Of a stretch of 64,000 bases of DNA, positions 33,206-45,263 are shown piece after piece; position 1 is the first letter of the stretch; each line of letters starts with the position of its first letter. The stretch lies in NCBI RefSeq assembly GCF_000308375.1, contig NZ_BAFQ01000062.1:1-64000 (forward strand). The letters run 5' to 3'. This DNA is from Nocardia aobensis NBRC 100429. Its GTDB lineage: Bacteria; Actinomycetota; Actinomycetes; Mycobacteriales; Mycobacteriaceae. The notes below the pieces were generated by a model, which worked only from the letters and a program-made list of their open reading frames with translations, was not told the DNA's origin and made no database searches. The position numbers were made by a program, and so were the translations under genes.

Positions 33206-34558
33206 TTGTCCGACATCACCATGCCCCGCCTCTCCGACACCATGGAGGACGGCGTCGTCGCCACCTGGCTCAAACAGGTCGGTGACACCGTCACCCGCGG
33301 CGAAGTACTCGCCGAAATCGAAACCGACAAGGCCCTGATGGAACTCGAGGCCTACGACGACGGCATCCTCGAACGCATCATCGCCGCACCCGGAACCCGC
33401 GTGCCGATCGGCGAACCCATCGCCATCCTCGGCGACGGCAGTGGGACCGCCGCATCACCCGCACCGCCTTCGACTGTTCAGCGGACCGAGACGGCATCGG
33501 CACGGCAGCACACCGAACAGCCGCACGAGCCGGCCGATATCGCATCGGCACAACCTCAGACCGCGGTGGCGGCGGGAATCGTGCCCGCCGGTCAGGCCGG
33601 CGACGGCGGTAGATCCCTCCGCACGACCGAGCAACCCGCGACGCCGGCCCCGCAGTCCGCCGCAGACGCTGTGCGCCGCAAATCCTCGCCGCTGGCGCGC
33701 AAGATCGCACAGGAGCTCGGTCTCGACATCACGACCGTCACCGGAACCGGCCCCGGCGGGCGCATCACCCGTCTCGACGTCGAAAACGCTCACGCGGCAA
33801 GCACTTCCGGCACGGCGCAAACGACCGCCGCGCCGGAACACACGGCACCGGGCACCCCGGCGACCGGCGACTACGACGAAATCCCGCTGACCAGCATCCA
33901 GCGCGTGTCAGCCACTCGCCTCACCGAGAGCAAACAGCAGGCGCCACACATCTACCTGACCAGCGCCATCGACGTCACCGAACTCCTCGCCTTCCGCACC
34001 CGGATCAACGAGACACTCGCCGACACCGGGGCCGGCAAGGTCAGCGTCAACGATCTGCTCGTCAAAGCCGTCGCCACGGCACTGCGCGCCAACCCCGCGG
34101 TCAACGTCTCCTTCGCCGGTGACACCCTGCGCCGCCACCACGGCATTCACCTCGGCGTCGCCGTCGCCACCCCCGCCGGCCTGCTCGTCCCGGTCATTCG
34201 CGACGCCGACCGCAAAACGGTGTCGGCCATCGCCGCCGAAAGCCGCGACAAGGCCGAACGCGCGCGCGACCGCAAACTCCGCGCCGAGGAGATGACCGGC
34301 GGCACCTTCACCCTCTCCAACCTCGGCATGTACGGCATCGAGCATTTCACCGCGGTCATCAATCCGCCCGAAGCCGCCATCCTCGCGATCGGCGCCGCCA
34401 CCGACGAACTGCGACTCGACGGTGACGAGGTCGTGAGCCGAAAGGTCCTGCGCGTCACCATGTCCGCCGACCACCGCGCCATCGACGGAGCCGTCGCCGC
34501 GCAATTCCTCGCCCAACTGAAGGAGCTGATCGAGCACCCGCTGCGGATCGTGACCTAG
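33206..34558 (+). CDS. acoC: Dihydrolipoamide acyltransferase (E2)
   Basis: The 450-residue protein starts at a TTG at 33206 with GAGGAAAG five bases upstream. Residues 2-76 are one lipoyl domain with the modified Lys in ETDKAL (about residue 42). A 75-residue Ala/Thr/Gln linker follows, then a subunit-binding domain (SSPLARKIAQELG to GRITRLDVEN, about 155-195), a second linker, and the catalytic domain ending DHRAIDGAVAAQFL with the HxxxDG motif. It passes the acyl group to CoA. It is the last gene of the operon. Confidence 0.92.
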   Translation: MSDITMPRLSDTMEDGVVATWLKQVGDTVTRGEVLAEIETDKALMELEAYDDGILERIIAAPGTRVPIGEPIAILGDGSGTAASPAPPSTVQRTETASARQHTEQPHEPADIASAQPQTAVAAGIVPAGQAGDGGRSLRTTEQPATPAPQSAADAVRRKSSPLARKIAQELGLDITTVTGTGPGGRITRLDVENAHAASTSGTAQTTAAPEHTAPGTPATGDYDEIPLTSIQRVSATRLTESKQQAPHIYLTSAIDVTELLAFRTRINETLADTGAGKVSVNDLLVKAVATALRANPAVNVSFAGDTLRRHHGIHLGVAVATPAGLLVPVIRDADRKTVSAIAAESRDKAERARDRKLRAEEMTGGTFTLSNLGMYGIEHFTAVINPPEAAILAIGAATDELRLDGDEVVSRKVLRVTMSADHRAIDGAVAAQFLAQLKELIEHPLRIVT

Positions 34559-34731
34559 GGTCACGACGATGTGCGCAGGGTCCCGAGAGCTCCGGAAAAT
34601 GATCTGAAATGCGTTCGAACCGTTGAGTCGGACGCGGGAACGGCGTTCAATCGAAGGCACGGTCCACGAGTCGGGGCACGAGAATCCTGTGGATCGCGTG
34701 CGCACAGCGCGCAATACGGAGAGTGATCGAC

Positions 34732-34968
34732 ATGATGGGGACAGTGCATCGAACCGCGGCGCGAGTGCTCATGGTGACCGCCATCGCGGTCGCGCCGATA
34801 CTGCCTGCCGCGCCGGCTCTGGCGGAACAGCCGGCCGGAGCACCGGCGGTTCAGGTGGCCCACGACACCGGCTGGTACGGGAATCCCTGCAATTGGGGCT
34901 TCAACTGGCTGTACCCGCAGTGCTGGTTCGGCTGGGGTAACTACGACGGTTTCCACGGCTGGTGGTAG
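34732..34968 (+). CDS. Small exported Trp/Gly/Asn-rich protein
   Basis: A 78-residue precursor read from the ATG at 34732, with GGAGAG about eight bases before it. The signal peptide ends at LPAAPALA-EQ. The mature part is only about 50 residues and has seven Trp, several Tyr/Phe and two Cys in a repeated aromatic pattern (GWYGNPCNWGFNW, CWFGWGNYDG). Such short aromatic-rich secreted proteins occur in Nocardia and mycobacteria, with no known role. No close partner gene. Confidence 0.75.
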   Translation: MMGTVHRTAARVLMVTAIAVAPILPAAPALAEQPAGAPAVQVAHDTGWYGNPCNWGFNWLYPQCWFGWGNYDGFHGWW

Positions 34969-35099
34969 TAGGCCGATAGCCGCGGGGAGGGACAGGTCGG
35001 TCGCCGCTCGCGTGGTGACCGATGCTGTTTGCGGCCCGAGGCGAGTATCCGGTGGCCCGCGGACGGGTGCTGAAGCCCGGCAAGGCGTTACTGTTTCTC

Positions 35100-35936
35100 A
35101 TGACCAACGACGCGCACCGGCGTAGGGAACAGCTGCGCGAATTCCTCCGCAGTCGCCGAGAGCGGCTCGCGCCCGCCGAGGTCGGGCTCGCGCCGGCCGG
35201 ACGGCGCCGCACACCGGGACTGCGGCGCGAGGAGGTCGCACAGCTCGCCGGGGTCGGCGTGTCCTGGTACACCTGGCTCGAGCAGGGTCGCGATATCAAG
35301 GTGTCGACCGAAGTGCTCGACGCGGTCGCGAGAGCACTGCGATTGACCGAGTGGGAGCAGGCCCACCTGTATGTACTGGCAGGGATGAATCCGCCTCGGG
35401 CCGTGGGTAATCGGAATGCACGGGTCACCGACGAACTGCGACATCTGCTGACGGTATGGTCGCCGCGGCCCGCGGTGCTGCGTGACCGGTACTGGAACAT
35501 CCTGGCCGTCAACGACGGGGCGCGCACGGCCTTCGGATACGACTGCGACGACTACAACTGCCTCGTCTCGTTTTTCACCAACACGAGCTACCGGGAGATG
35601 CATCTGCACTGGACCGCCGCCGCACCGGCGGTCGTGGCCGCCTATCGTGCCGATGCGGCGCAGGGCGATCCCGAATTCGAACGGGTGATCACCGAACTCT
35701 CCACGCTCAGTACCGAATTCGCCGAGTTGTGGGCACGGCACGACGTGGGCGCCCCGACGCAGGCGGTCCACGCGGTGCGCCATCCGGACGCGGGCGACCT
35801 GTACTTCGACACCACCACGCTGATCGTCGCGGACCATCTCGATCTGCATCTGGTGCTGTACAACCCGCGACCGGGCACCGAGACCGAGCAGCGACTGAGC
35901 CTGCCGGCGCCGGAACGGTCGGCCGCACCCGCATAG
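35100..35936 (+). CDS. XRE family regulator with MmyB-like ligand domain
   Basis: The N-terminal helix-turn-helix has the family pattern RRTPGLRREEVAQLAGVGVSWYTWLEQGRDI (about residues 38-68). The rest, from about 95 to 265, matches the MmyB-like domain: LRDRYWNILAVNDGAR, then GDPEFERVITELS, AELWARHDV and DLHLVLYNPRPGT. Members bind fatty acids or other ligands and often control a divergent or downstream oxidoreductase. The SDR at 36006 is 69 bases downstream on the same strand and is the likely partner. The ATG at 35100 is chosen; the frame opens at 35022. Confidence 0.9.
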   Translation: MTNDAHRRREQLREFLRSRRERLAPAEVGLAPAGRRRTPGLRREEVAQLAGVGVSWYTWLEQGRDIKVSTEVLDAVARALRLTEWEQAHLYVLAGMNPPRAVGNRNARVTDELRHLLTVWSPRPAVLRDRYWNILAVNDGARTAFGYDCDDYNCLVSFFTNTSYREMHLHWTAAAPAVVAAYRADAAQGDPEFERVITELSTLSTEFAELWARHDVGAPTQAVHAVRHPDAGDLYFDTTTLIVADHLDLHLVLYNPRPGTETEQRLSLPAPERSAAPA

Positions 35937-36005
35937 CCTGGTGGTAGTGATCCCACGTTGACCTCGCACTGGTTGTCCAAGGCGATCCTCGGCAGGCTTC
36001 TCGCC

Positions 36006-36764
36006 ATGGCGCACAACAGATTCGACGGCAAGATCGCACTGATCACCGGCGGTACGAGCGGTATGGGACTGGCCACCGCGCGGCGGTTGCGCGACGAGGG
36101 CGCGCGAGTGATCGTCACCGGACGCGACCCGGCACGGCTGGCCGCAGCGGCCGATGATCTCGGACCGGAGGCGCTCGCGATCGCGGCCGATACGACCGAT
36201 CTCGCCGCTCTCGATGCCCTGTTCCACACCGTCCAGACCAGATACGGCCGGTTGGACGTGCTCTTCGTGAACGCGGGCATCGGATTCTTCCCGCCGACCG
36301 ACGCGGTGACCGAGGCCGATTTCGAGCGCGTCGTCGGCGTCAACCTCAAAGGAGCGTTCTTCACGATCCAGAAGGCGATTCCGCTGCTGTCGTCCGGCGC
36401 GACTGTCGTGATCAACGCCTCGTGGGCACTGCATCGCGGCATGCCGTTCGGCTCGCTGTACTCCGCGACCAAGGCCGCCGCACATAATCTCGCGCGCACG
36501 CTCGCGGCGGAATTGGGCGGCAAGGGGATTCGGGTCAACTCGGTGAGCCCGGGATATATCGACACCCCTGCCCTGCGGTCCGAACTGCCCGCGGCCGCGC
36601 AGAGCGCTGTGGCCGGCGAAATCGTCGCGGGGAGGATCGGCTCAGCCGAGGACGTCGCGGCCGCGGTGGCATTCCTCGCCTCGCACGAGGCGTCGTACAT
36701 CACCGGCCAGGACCTGCTCGTCGACGGAGGCCTGGTGGGCCTGGTTCCGGGCGCGGCAACCTGA
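36006..36764 (+). CDS. SDR family oxidoreductase
   Basis: This 252-residue classical SDR has TGGTSGMGLATARRL as cofactor loop, FVNAGIGFF for the NNAG position, the Ser of NASWAL and YSATKAAAHN for Tyr-Lys, and ends SYITGQDLLVDGG. The ATG at 36006 gives the standard N-terminus; the frame starts at 35958. It follows the XRE/MmyB regulator closely, a pairing frequent in actinobacteria. The substrate is unknown. Confidence 0.88.
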   Translation: MAHNRFDGKIALITGGTSGMGLATARRLRDEGARVIVTGRDPARLAAAADDLGPEALAIAADTTDLAALDALFHTVQTRYGRLDVLFVNAGIGFFPPTDAVTEADFERVVGVNLKGAFFTIQKAIPLLSSGATVVINASWALHRGMPFGSLYSATKAAAHNLARTLAAELGGKGIRVNSVSPGYIDTPALRSELPAAAQSAVAGEIVAGRIGSAEDVAAAVAFLASHEASYITGQDLLVDGGLVGLVPGAAT

Positions 36765-36805
36765 TATCCCGGTCCACAGTGGTCACCGCTGAGCGAGACC
36801 TTGCG

Positions 36806-37594
36806 CTACGGGAGGATTGAATCGACGTAGCCGCCGTCGACGCGCAGGGCGCCGCCAGTGGTCGCCGAGGCGAAGGGCGAACTGAGGTAGACGACCATGT
36901 TGGCGATCTCCTCCGGCTCGATCAGCCGTTGGATCAATGATTGCGGACGATGCTTGCGCATGAACTCCCGCTGCGCCTCGTACCACGGCAGGTCGCGGTC
37001 CACGAGCTGATAGACGAAGTCCTCCACCCCACCGGTGTGCGTCGGACCGGCGATGACGGAGTTGACCGTGACACCGGTACCGGCCGCATCCTTGGCGAAC
37101 CCGCGCGACAACGCCAGGATCGCCGTCTTGGACACGCCGTAATGGATCATCTCCTCGGGAATGACCACAGCCGAATCACTGGCGATCTGAATCGCACGCC
37201 CCCAACCCGCCGCGATCATCCCGGGCAGATAGGCACGGATCAATCGAGCGGCTGACAGCACATTGACCTCGAAGATGGTGCGCCACTGGTCATCCGAGAT
37301 CTCCCGGGCCGGCACCGCACCGAAAATCCCCAGATTGTTCACCAGGACATCGACCTCGGGAAGTTCCGTCAGCAACTGTTCCACCCCCGCGATCGTCGTG
37401 ACATCGGCGGCGACACCGATCACGTCACCACCCGCCTCGCGCAGCGCGGACACCGCGCCCTCGACCCGGTCAGCGCTTCGGCCGTTCACCGCGACCCGAG
37501 CACCGCTGCGCGCCAGCCCACCGGCGATCGCCAACCCGATCCCCTGCGTCGACCCGGTCACCAGCGCGGTCTTACCCGTCAAGTCGATGTGCAC
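36806..37594 (-). CDS. SDR family oxidoreductase
   Basis: This 262-residue SDR has TGSTQGIGLAIAGGLA for the cofactor, NNLG at about residue 86, Ser in IASDSAVV, Tyr-Lys in YGVSKTAIL, and ends with ATTGGALRVDGGYVDS. The GTG at 37594 is preferred because AAGGAG then has a normal spacing; the GTG at 37603 sits directly on it. The gene converges with the other SDR 41 bases away, but the sequences are not close enough to be a recent duplication. The substrate is unknown. Confidence 0.87.
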   Translation of the reverse strand: MHIDLTGKTALVTGSTQGIGLAIAGGLARSGARVAVNGRSADRVEGAVSALREAGGDVIGVAADVTTIAGVEQLLTELPEVDVLVNNLGIFGAVPAREISDDQWRTIFEVNVLSAARLIRAYLPGMIAAGWGRAIQIASDSAVVIPEEMIHYGVSKTAILALSRGFAKDAAGTGVTVNSVIAGPTHTGGVEDFVYQLVDRDLPWYEAQREFMRKHRPQSLIQRLIEPEEIANMVVYLSSPFASATTGGALRVDGGYVDSILP

Positions 37595-37745
37595 AGCTGA
37601 CACTCCTTCACTGTCGGGGTGGCCGGGGCAGTCGCCTCCGCCGCCGGCACACGGGCGCGTACCCCCGAACCCTACGTGGGAGGCGCGGGGTGTTCGTGGA
37701 CGCGCGGAGGCGCGACATCAACCGTTGGACTGCCGGCTGCCGACT

Positions 37746-38111
37746 TCACGAAGCTCGATCGCCGTTCCCAAAGTCCACCATCAGGGCCGGGTCACGACTG
37801 GGATTCCAGGCGTAGTCCAGTGCTGCCAGCAGATGCTGCTTCAGCCCTCTCGTCTCCCTGTTGTCCGTCCGGCCCGGCGCCAGCGCCGCCTGCAACATCT
37901 GCAGGAACCGTCGTCTGGCGACACCGAAGCGCACCAGCAACTCGCTGGAGTCGGCACCGCCGAACGGCGCCCAATGAATGGCGAATACGACTATCGACCG
38001 CGCATGCGGATCGAGAAAGCCGTCTCTCTCGAGAAGTCGACTTTGCCGCAGCGAGGTCCGGACCCATGCCTGGCTGTAGCACCGCGCGACACCAGGTTCA
38101 CCGCGGCGCAT
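37746..38111 (-). CDS. DUF3263-like small helical protein
   Basis: The 121-residue protein has a core ERDGFLDPHARSIVVFAIHWAPFGGADSSELLVRFGVARRRFLQML that resembles DUF3263-type actinobacterial proteins, which look like small DNA-binding or adaptor folds. The last thirty residues are unlike that family. The ATG at 38111 overlaps the end of the DUF35 gene by 14 bases, so the two are likely co-translated. No ribosome site is evident. I am moderately sure it is real because the core conserves family residues. Confidence 0.6.
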   Translation of the reverse strand: MRRGEPGVARCYSQAWVRTSLRQSRLLERDGFLDPHARSIVVFAIHWAPFGGADSSELLVRFGVARRRFLQMLQAALAPGRTDNRETRGLKQHLLAALDYAWNPSRDPALMVDFGNGDRAS

Positions 38112-38541
38112 GGTCTCGTCCGTCGGAGCCGAAGGAAGTCACCGATTCGCCATGCCGGCGATCAGCACTGACGACGAAGACCGGGAACCTGTCGTCTCGC
38201 GGACGCGGTTGGAAATGCACACGCACCGGCCGATCCGCGAGCAACGGCACCTCGCCCTCCAGCGAGGTGTAGACCCACGGACCCTCGTCGAGTTCGACGA
38301 TCGCGACCGTCGACTGAGCCAGCACACCACCCGCACCGGCACGTTCCACCACCCGCCACGACACGATCGAACCCGCACCCGACGACGGCACCCGTTCCAG
38401 GACATCCGACGCACACGAGGAACATCCCGCCGTCAGCGGCGCGAACAACTTGTCACATTTCGCGCATCGCCGAATCATCAAGACCTCTTCCGAGGCCGTC
38501 GTACCGATAGGAGACCTGTGCTGAAGCGTGGGCGCAGACAT
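38098..38541 (-). CDS. Zn-ribbon/OB-fold protein (DUF35, acyl-CoA-associated)
   Basis: The 147-residue protein has a rubredoxin-like zinc knuckle CAKCDKLFAPLTAGCSSC (near residue 24) and an OB-fold with STVAIVELDEGPWVYT. DUF35 proteins usually form complexes with thiolases or MaoC-like hydratases in steroid and lipid degradation. None is encoded nearby, so this is an orphan subunit. The ATG at 38541 has GGAGG six bases upstream; the frame is open to 38697. Confidence 0.83.
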   Translation of the reverse strand: MSAPTLQHRSPIGTTASEEVLMIRRCAKCDKLFAPLTAGCSSCASDVLERVPSSGAGSIVSWRVVERAGAGGVLAQSTVAIVELDEGPWVYTSLEGEVPLLADRPVRVHFQPRPRDDRFPVFVVSADRRHGESVTSFGSDGRDHAPR

Positions 38542-38804
38542 CGAATCCTCCGCAACGTGACCGATAGAACGCACTCCAGCCTCGTCACCGACGAGCACCA
38601 CCGCGACGGTAGAACTACCCGTGCGTATACCTATTTCTCGGCAGTCGGCTTGCCGAGCGACACCGCGCGCGCGTCGAACAGCCTCGCCGGCAGTCAAGTG
38701 ATTCCATCGTGCGATGGCCCGTTATCGGCCACTTCACGACTCAGGCCACCCGGCATGGGGCGCGGGATCACGGAAGAAAAGGTCTTCTAGCTGGGAAAAT
38801 GAAG

Positions 38805-38876
38805 TGGGCGCAGAGGGGTTCGAACCCCCGACCGCTGGTGTGTAAAACCAGTGCTCTACCACTGAGCTATACGCCC
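38805..38876 (-). tRNA. tRNA-Val (anticodon TAC)
   Basis: The 72-nt cloverleaf is complete on the minus strand. The acceptor stem pairs GGGCGTA with TGCGCCC, the D-arm holds AGCTCAGTGGTAGAGC, the anticodon stem CTGGT/ACCAG encloses a 7-base loop with TAC (38844-38842), and the T-arm is GGGGG-TTCGAAC-CCC. The discriminator is A and CCA is not encoded. Confidence 0.95.
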
Positions 38877-38949
38877 GGACTTCACCGGCCGGGCGGCGGT
38901 GAAGATGGTGTGCTGCGCGGGCCGGGTGTCCGGGTCCGTGCGCGGCGGT

Positions 38950-39414
38950 TCATGAATCTAGTGCAGTGAGCGCTTTCTCCCAAGCCGCCTGGTCACGGGG
39001 CTCTCCGGGGCCGTTCATTTCGGCGAAACGGATGATTCCGTCCTTGTCCACGACGAAGGTGCCGCGGTTGGGGAAGCCGGTTTTGTCGTTGAAGACACCG
39101 TAGGCCTGGGTGACAGCGCCGTGCGGCCAGAAGTCCGACAGCAGCGGGAAGGTGTAGCCCTGCTCGGCCGCCCAGATCTTGTGGGTGGGCGGGGGTCCGA
39201 CGGAGATGGCGAGGATCTCGGCGTTGTCGTTCTGGAACTTGGGCAGTTCGTCGCGCACCTTGCACAGCTCACCCTGGCAGATGCCGGTGAACGCCAACGG
39301 GTAGAACACGATCAGGACGTTCTTGTCGCCCCGGTAATCGGCGAGACTCACATCCTGGTTGTTCTGATCCTTCAGCGTGAAATCCGGTGCGGCCGTACCC
39401 ACTTCGAGCGGCAT
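38950..39414 (-). CDS. ahpE: One-cysteine peroxiredoxin AhpE
   Basis: The 154-residue protein is very close to M. tuberculosis AhpE (Rv2238c): PDFTLKDQNNQDVSL, the peroxidatic Cys in PLAFTGICQGELC (about residue 45), and SVGPPPTHKIWA, LLSDFWPHGAVTQAYGVFN. A second Cys follows in GELCKV, where the mycobacterial protein has no Cys, so an intramolecular disulfide is conceivable. It reduces peroxides and peroxynitrite in the cytoplasm. It lies beside the DUF3052 gene on the same strand, as in mycobacteria. Confidence 0.93.
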   Translation of the reverse strand: MPLEVGTAAPDFTLKDQNNQDVSLADYRGDKNVLIVFYPLAFTGICQGELCKVRDELPKFQNDNAEILAISVGPPPTHKIWAAEQGYTFPLLSDFWPHGAVTQAYGVFNDKTGFPNRGTFVVDKDGIIRFAEMNGPGEPRDQAAWEKALTALDS

Positions 39415-39493
39415 GCGCAGTCCTCCTGTCTTCGACGGCGGGCTGTTCCGGTACTCGGCGGCCGCCCGTGCGAAACAATAGTCACGCGGTGGA

Positions 39494-39916
39494 TCAGCGC
39501 TGCTTCGAGGGCGTCTTGGGCTGCATCAGCTTGGTACCGGTCCAGGTGCCGAGGCTTACCGGTGTGGTCGACGTCAACCCCGCGGTGGGGGCGGATTCGG
39601 CGATCTCGCTGGGATCGACATGCCCGGGCTGGCCGGTCTTGGGGGTGAGTACCCACACGACACCGTCCTCGGCGAGCGGACCGATGGCATCCATCAGTTC
39701 GTCGACCAGGTCGCCGTCTCCGTCGCGCCACCACAGCAGTACGACGTCGATCACCTCGTCGGTGTCCTCGTCGAGTAGTTCGGAGCCGGTCGCGTCCTCG
39801 ACAGACGCCCTCAACTCGTCTGCGGTGTCCTCGTCCCAGCCCAACTCCTGAACCGCCATGCCGTGGGCAATGCCAAGCTTCTGAGCGTAGTTCTGCGCGT
39901 CCGCCGCGGCGACCAC
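39494..39916 (-). CDS. DUF3052 family protein (Rv2239c-like)
   Basis: The 140-residue acidic cytoplasmic protein has the DUF3052 core: AQKLGIAHGMAVQELGWDED, DEVIDVVLLWWRDGDGDLVDELMDA and GVVWVLTPKTGQPGHVDPSEIAESA. The GTG at 39916 is chosen because GAGGAGG stands eight bases before it; the frame is open to 39979. The function is unknown. Its place between ahpE and aceE is conserved in mycobacteria. Confidence 0.88.
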   Translation of the reverse strand: MVAAADAQNYAQKLGIAHGMAVQELGWDEDTADELRASVEDATGSELLDEDTDEVIDVVLLWWRDGDGDLVDELMDAIGPLAEDGVVWVLTPKTGQPGHVDPSEIAESAPTAGLTSTTPVSLGTWTGTKLMQPKTPSKQR

Positions 39917-40093
39917 GGTGGTGTCCTCCTCAACTCCCGACAACAGATAGTTGCAAGCGAACATGGTTATCGGCCGCAACGCAAGCCGATCCGCTCAAAT
40001 AACCTCCGAAATGTCGCGGATGCATGCCCCGGGACGAAGCGTGCAGAGGCGGTTCGCAACGCCCTGAGCGGCCCCGGGACATCCGTTTCCCGG

Positions 40094-40651
40094 CTATCGC
40101 GCCGGGCATGCGGTACGCACCGCGTTCAGCGCGTCGTTGACTCGCTTGCTGGCGTCGTTGAGCGTGCCGACGGGAGCGGTGTAGGTCATCTTGCGGGATT
40201 CGCCGGCCAGTCCGCGGGCGGCGTTCACATAATCGGTGAACTTCTGCGCGAGATCCGCGGGTAACGCGTCGCCGGCGGCGGTGACCCGTCCCTCCACGGT
40301 CCGCGCGGCGTCCTCGAGGGTCTGGGCGGCGGCATCGCGCTTGGCGTCCTGGTCGGGGGCGTTCGCATCGTGCGCGTCGACGAAGTCGTTGTACTTCGTC
40401 ACCGCGGCGCCGGTGGTCTCACGGAACGGTGTGCAGTTGTCGGCGACGGCTTTCGTCTGTGCGGCAGCCTTTTTCGACGAGGTGGCCGCGGCCGAGGACG
40501 AGGCCATCTCGGTGCGGAACGCGGCCGCGTCCGCCTGGTTGACCGTCGCGGTACCGTGGACAGCGGTAGAGCATCCTGCCACCACCAGTCCGGTGCCGAC
40601 CGCCAAGGTCGCGCACATCAGTCCGAACCCACGTGGGTTCAGCAGTTTCAT
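40094..40651 (-). CDS. Putative lipoprotein (Rv2240c position)
   Basis: The 185-residue product starts at the ATG 40651, with GGGGAGG just upstream. The signal peptide ends in a lipobox LVVAGC-S, so it should be anchored in the membrane. The mature part is mostly helical and Ala-rich, with a pair of cysteines (VADNCTPF and TACPAR at the C-terminus) that may bond. It lies divergent from aceE, as Rv2240c does. The function is unknown. Confidence 0.82.
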   Translation of the reverse strand: MKLLNPRGFGLMCATLAVGTGLVVAGCSTAVHGTATVNQADAAAFRTEMASSSAAATSSKKAAAQTKAVADNCTPFRETTGAAVTKYNDFVDAHDANAPDQDAKRDAAAQTLEDAARTVEGRVTAAGDALPADLAQKFTDYVNAARGLAGESRKMTYTAPVGTLNDASKRVNDALNAVRTACPAR

Positions 40652-40889
40652 CGTCCTCCCCGCTTCTCGAGCAGTCGAAAGAATGTTCTGTGGCGAGCTT
40701 CGCTGCAACGAGCGTCACAGCCTAGCGAACGGTACTGGATTTACGGCTGACATGATGACCTGGGACGCATCATCGACAAGGATGTGAGGTGCGCCCCAAA
40801 CCGTGAGCGACGGACGGCCCGCACACCAGCGGTGCTGCCCGGGGTTAGAGCCATCAGCTTGTCCACCCCCTGTACGAGGAGCATTGATT

Positions 40890-43814
<2,925 letters not shown>

Positions 43815-43819
43815 CCGGT

Positions 43820-43850
43820 CCGGTAGGGGCGCGAATCGCGCCCCTACCGG
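43820..43850 (+). terminator. Strong hairpin after aceE
   Basis: A perfect 14-bp inverted repeat, CCGGTAGGGGCGCG and CGCGCCCCTACCGG with loop AAT, begins five bases after the aceE stop. There is no T run, as is common for actinobacterial terminators. It probably ends or weakens transcription before mabR. Confidence 0.7.
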
Positions 43851-43893
43851 GGGGTTGCGGAGACCGACCAGCGCGATGACGGAATATTGAACA

Positions 43894-45222
43894 GTGGAAC
43901 GTAAACCGCCGCGGCCTCGCCGGGTTTCCGAGGGGTCGTCCGAGCACGAGGTCTATCTGCCGACCGGGGCACTGTCACCCAATCGGCAAACCCGCGATCC
44001 GCTGCCGGACACCCTGCTGAAACGGGTGAAGCAGTTCTCCGGGCGGCTGTCCACCGAGGCCATCGCCTCGATGGAGGACCGGCTACCGTTCTTCGGCGAC
44101 CTGGACGCCGCCCAGCGGGCGGGCGTGCAGATGCTGGTGCAGACCGCGGTGGTCAATTTCCTGGAGTGGTTGCAGGATCCGGAAAGCGATATCCGCTTCA
44201 GCCTCGACGCGTTCCAGGTCATCCCGCAGGATTTGGCCCGGCGCCTGACCCTTCGCCAGACCGTCGACATGGTCCGCGTCGCGATGGAGTTCTTCGAGCA
44301 GTGGCTGCCAGCGCTGGCCCGCAACGACCGCCAGCTGGTGGCGCTCACCGAGGCGGTGCTGCGCTACGGCCGCGAACTCGGTTTCGCCGCGGCCTCGGTC
44401 TACGCCTCGGCGGCCGAATCCCGCGGCGCCTGGGACACCCGCCTGGAGGCGCTGGTCGTCGACGCCGTGGTGCGCGGCGACACCGGCGCCGAAATGCTCT
44501 CGCGCGCGGCCACATTGAACTGGGACGCCACCGCCGCGGCGACGGTGCTGGTCGGTACGCCGCCGAAAGATCAAGTGGCCGTGGTGAGTTCGGTACACGT
44601 CATCGCCGCCCGGCACGGCCGGGCGGCACTGGCGGTGGTGCAGGGTTCGCGGTTGGTGATGGTGGTCAGCGGCAATCTCGGTGACACCGGCTACCCCTCG
44701 CCGTTCCTGATGGACCTGCTCGCCGAAGCGTTTTCCGACGGTCCCGTGGTGATCGGCCCGACCATGCGCACGCTGTCCGCGGCCCACGTCAGCGCGGTGG
44801 AGGCGATGGCCGGAATGGAGGCCGTGGTGGGCTGGCGGGCGGCGCCGCGACCGGTGCACGCCTCCGAACTTCTGCCCGAGCGAGCACTGCTCGGCGATCG
44901 GGCTGCGGTCGACGCTCTGAACGAGTATCTTGTGCTACCGTTGGCCGCCGCCGGGTCGGCCTTGTCGGACACCCTCGACGCCTACCTCGATTGCGGTGGA
45001 GCCGTCGAGACATGTGCCCGTCAGCTGTTCGTTCATCCAAATACGGTCCGCTACCGGCTCAAGCGCATCGCCGAGGTCACGGGCCGGGATCCGATGAATC
45101 CTCGTGACGCCTATGTGCTCCGAATCGCGGCAACAGTAGGTCGTTTGACACGAACCCGTAACGAATCGTCAACACCTGCCCCAGAAGACTCGCCGGCAAC
45201 TTTCTACGAAGATCGCCTGTAA
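43894..45222 (+). CDS. mabR: PucR-family regulator of mycolate synthesis (MabR-like)
   Basis: The 442-residue protein occupies the Rv2242 position between aceE and fabD. It has an N-terminal helical region, a central GGDEF-like part (DQVAVVSSVHVIAARHGRAALAVVQGSR) and a C-terminal PucR helix-turn-helix: LDAYLDCGGAVETCARQLFVHPNTVRYRLKRIAEVTGRDP. In M. tuberculosis MabR represses the fabD operon and responds to long-chain acyl-CoA. The operator expected for it stands at 45264-45284 in front of fabD. The GTG start at 43894 is the only sensible one. Confidence 0.88.
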   Translation: MERKPPRPRRVSEGSSEHEVYLPTGALSPNRQTRDPLPDTLLKRVKQFSGRLSTEAIASMEDRLPFFGDLDAAQRAGVQMLVQTAVVNFLEWLQDPESDIRFSLDAFQVIPQDLARRLTLRQTVDMVRVAMEFFEQWLPALARNDRQLVALTEAVLRYGRELGFAAASVYASAAESRGAWDTRLEALVVDAVVRGDTGAEMLSRAATLNWDATAAATVLVGTPPKDQVAVVSSVHVIAARHGRAALAVVQGSRLVMVVSGNLGDTGYPSPFLMDLLAEAFSDGPVVIGPTMRTLSAAHVSAVEAMAGMEAVVGWRAAPRPVHASELLPERALLGDRAAVDALNEYLVLPLAAAGSALSDTLDAYLDCGGAVETCARQLFVHPNTVRYRLKRIAEVTGRDPMNPRDAYVLRIAATVGRLTRTRNESSTPAPEDSPATFYEDRL

Positions 45223-45263
45223 CGGACATCGGGGCGCGGTCGATCGCCACAACCCACGTGCCG

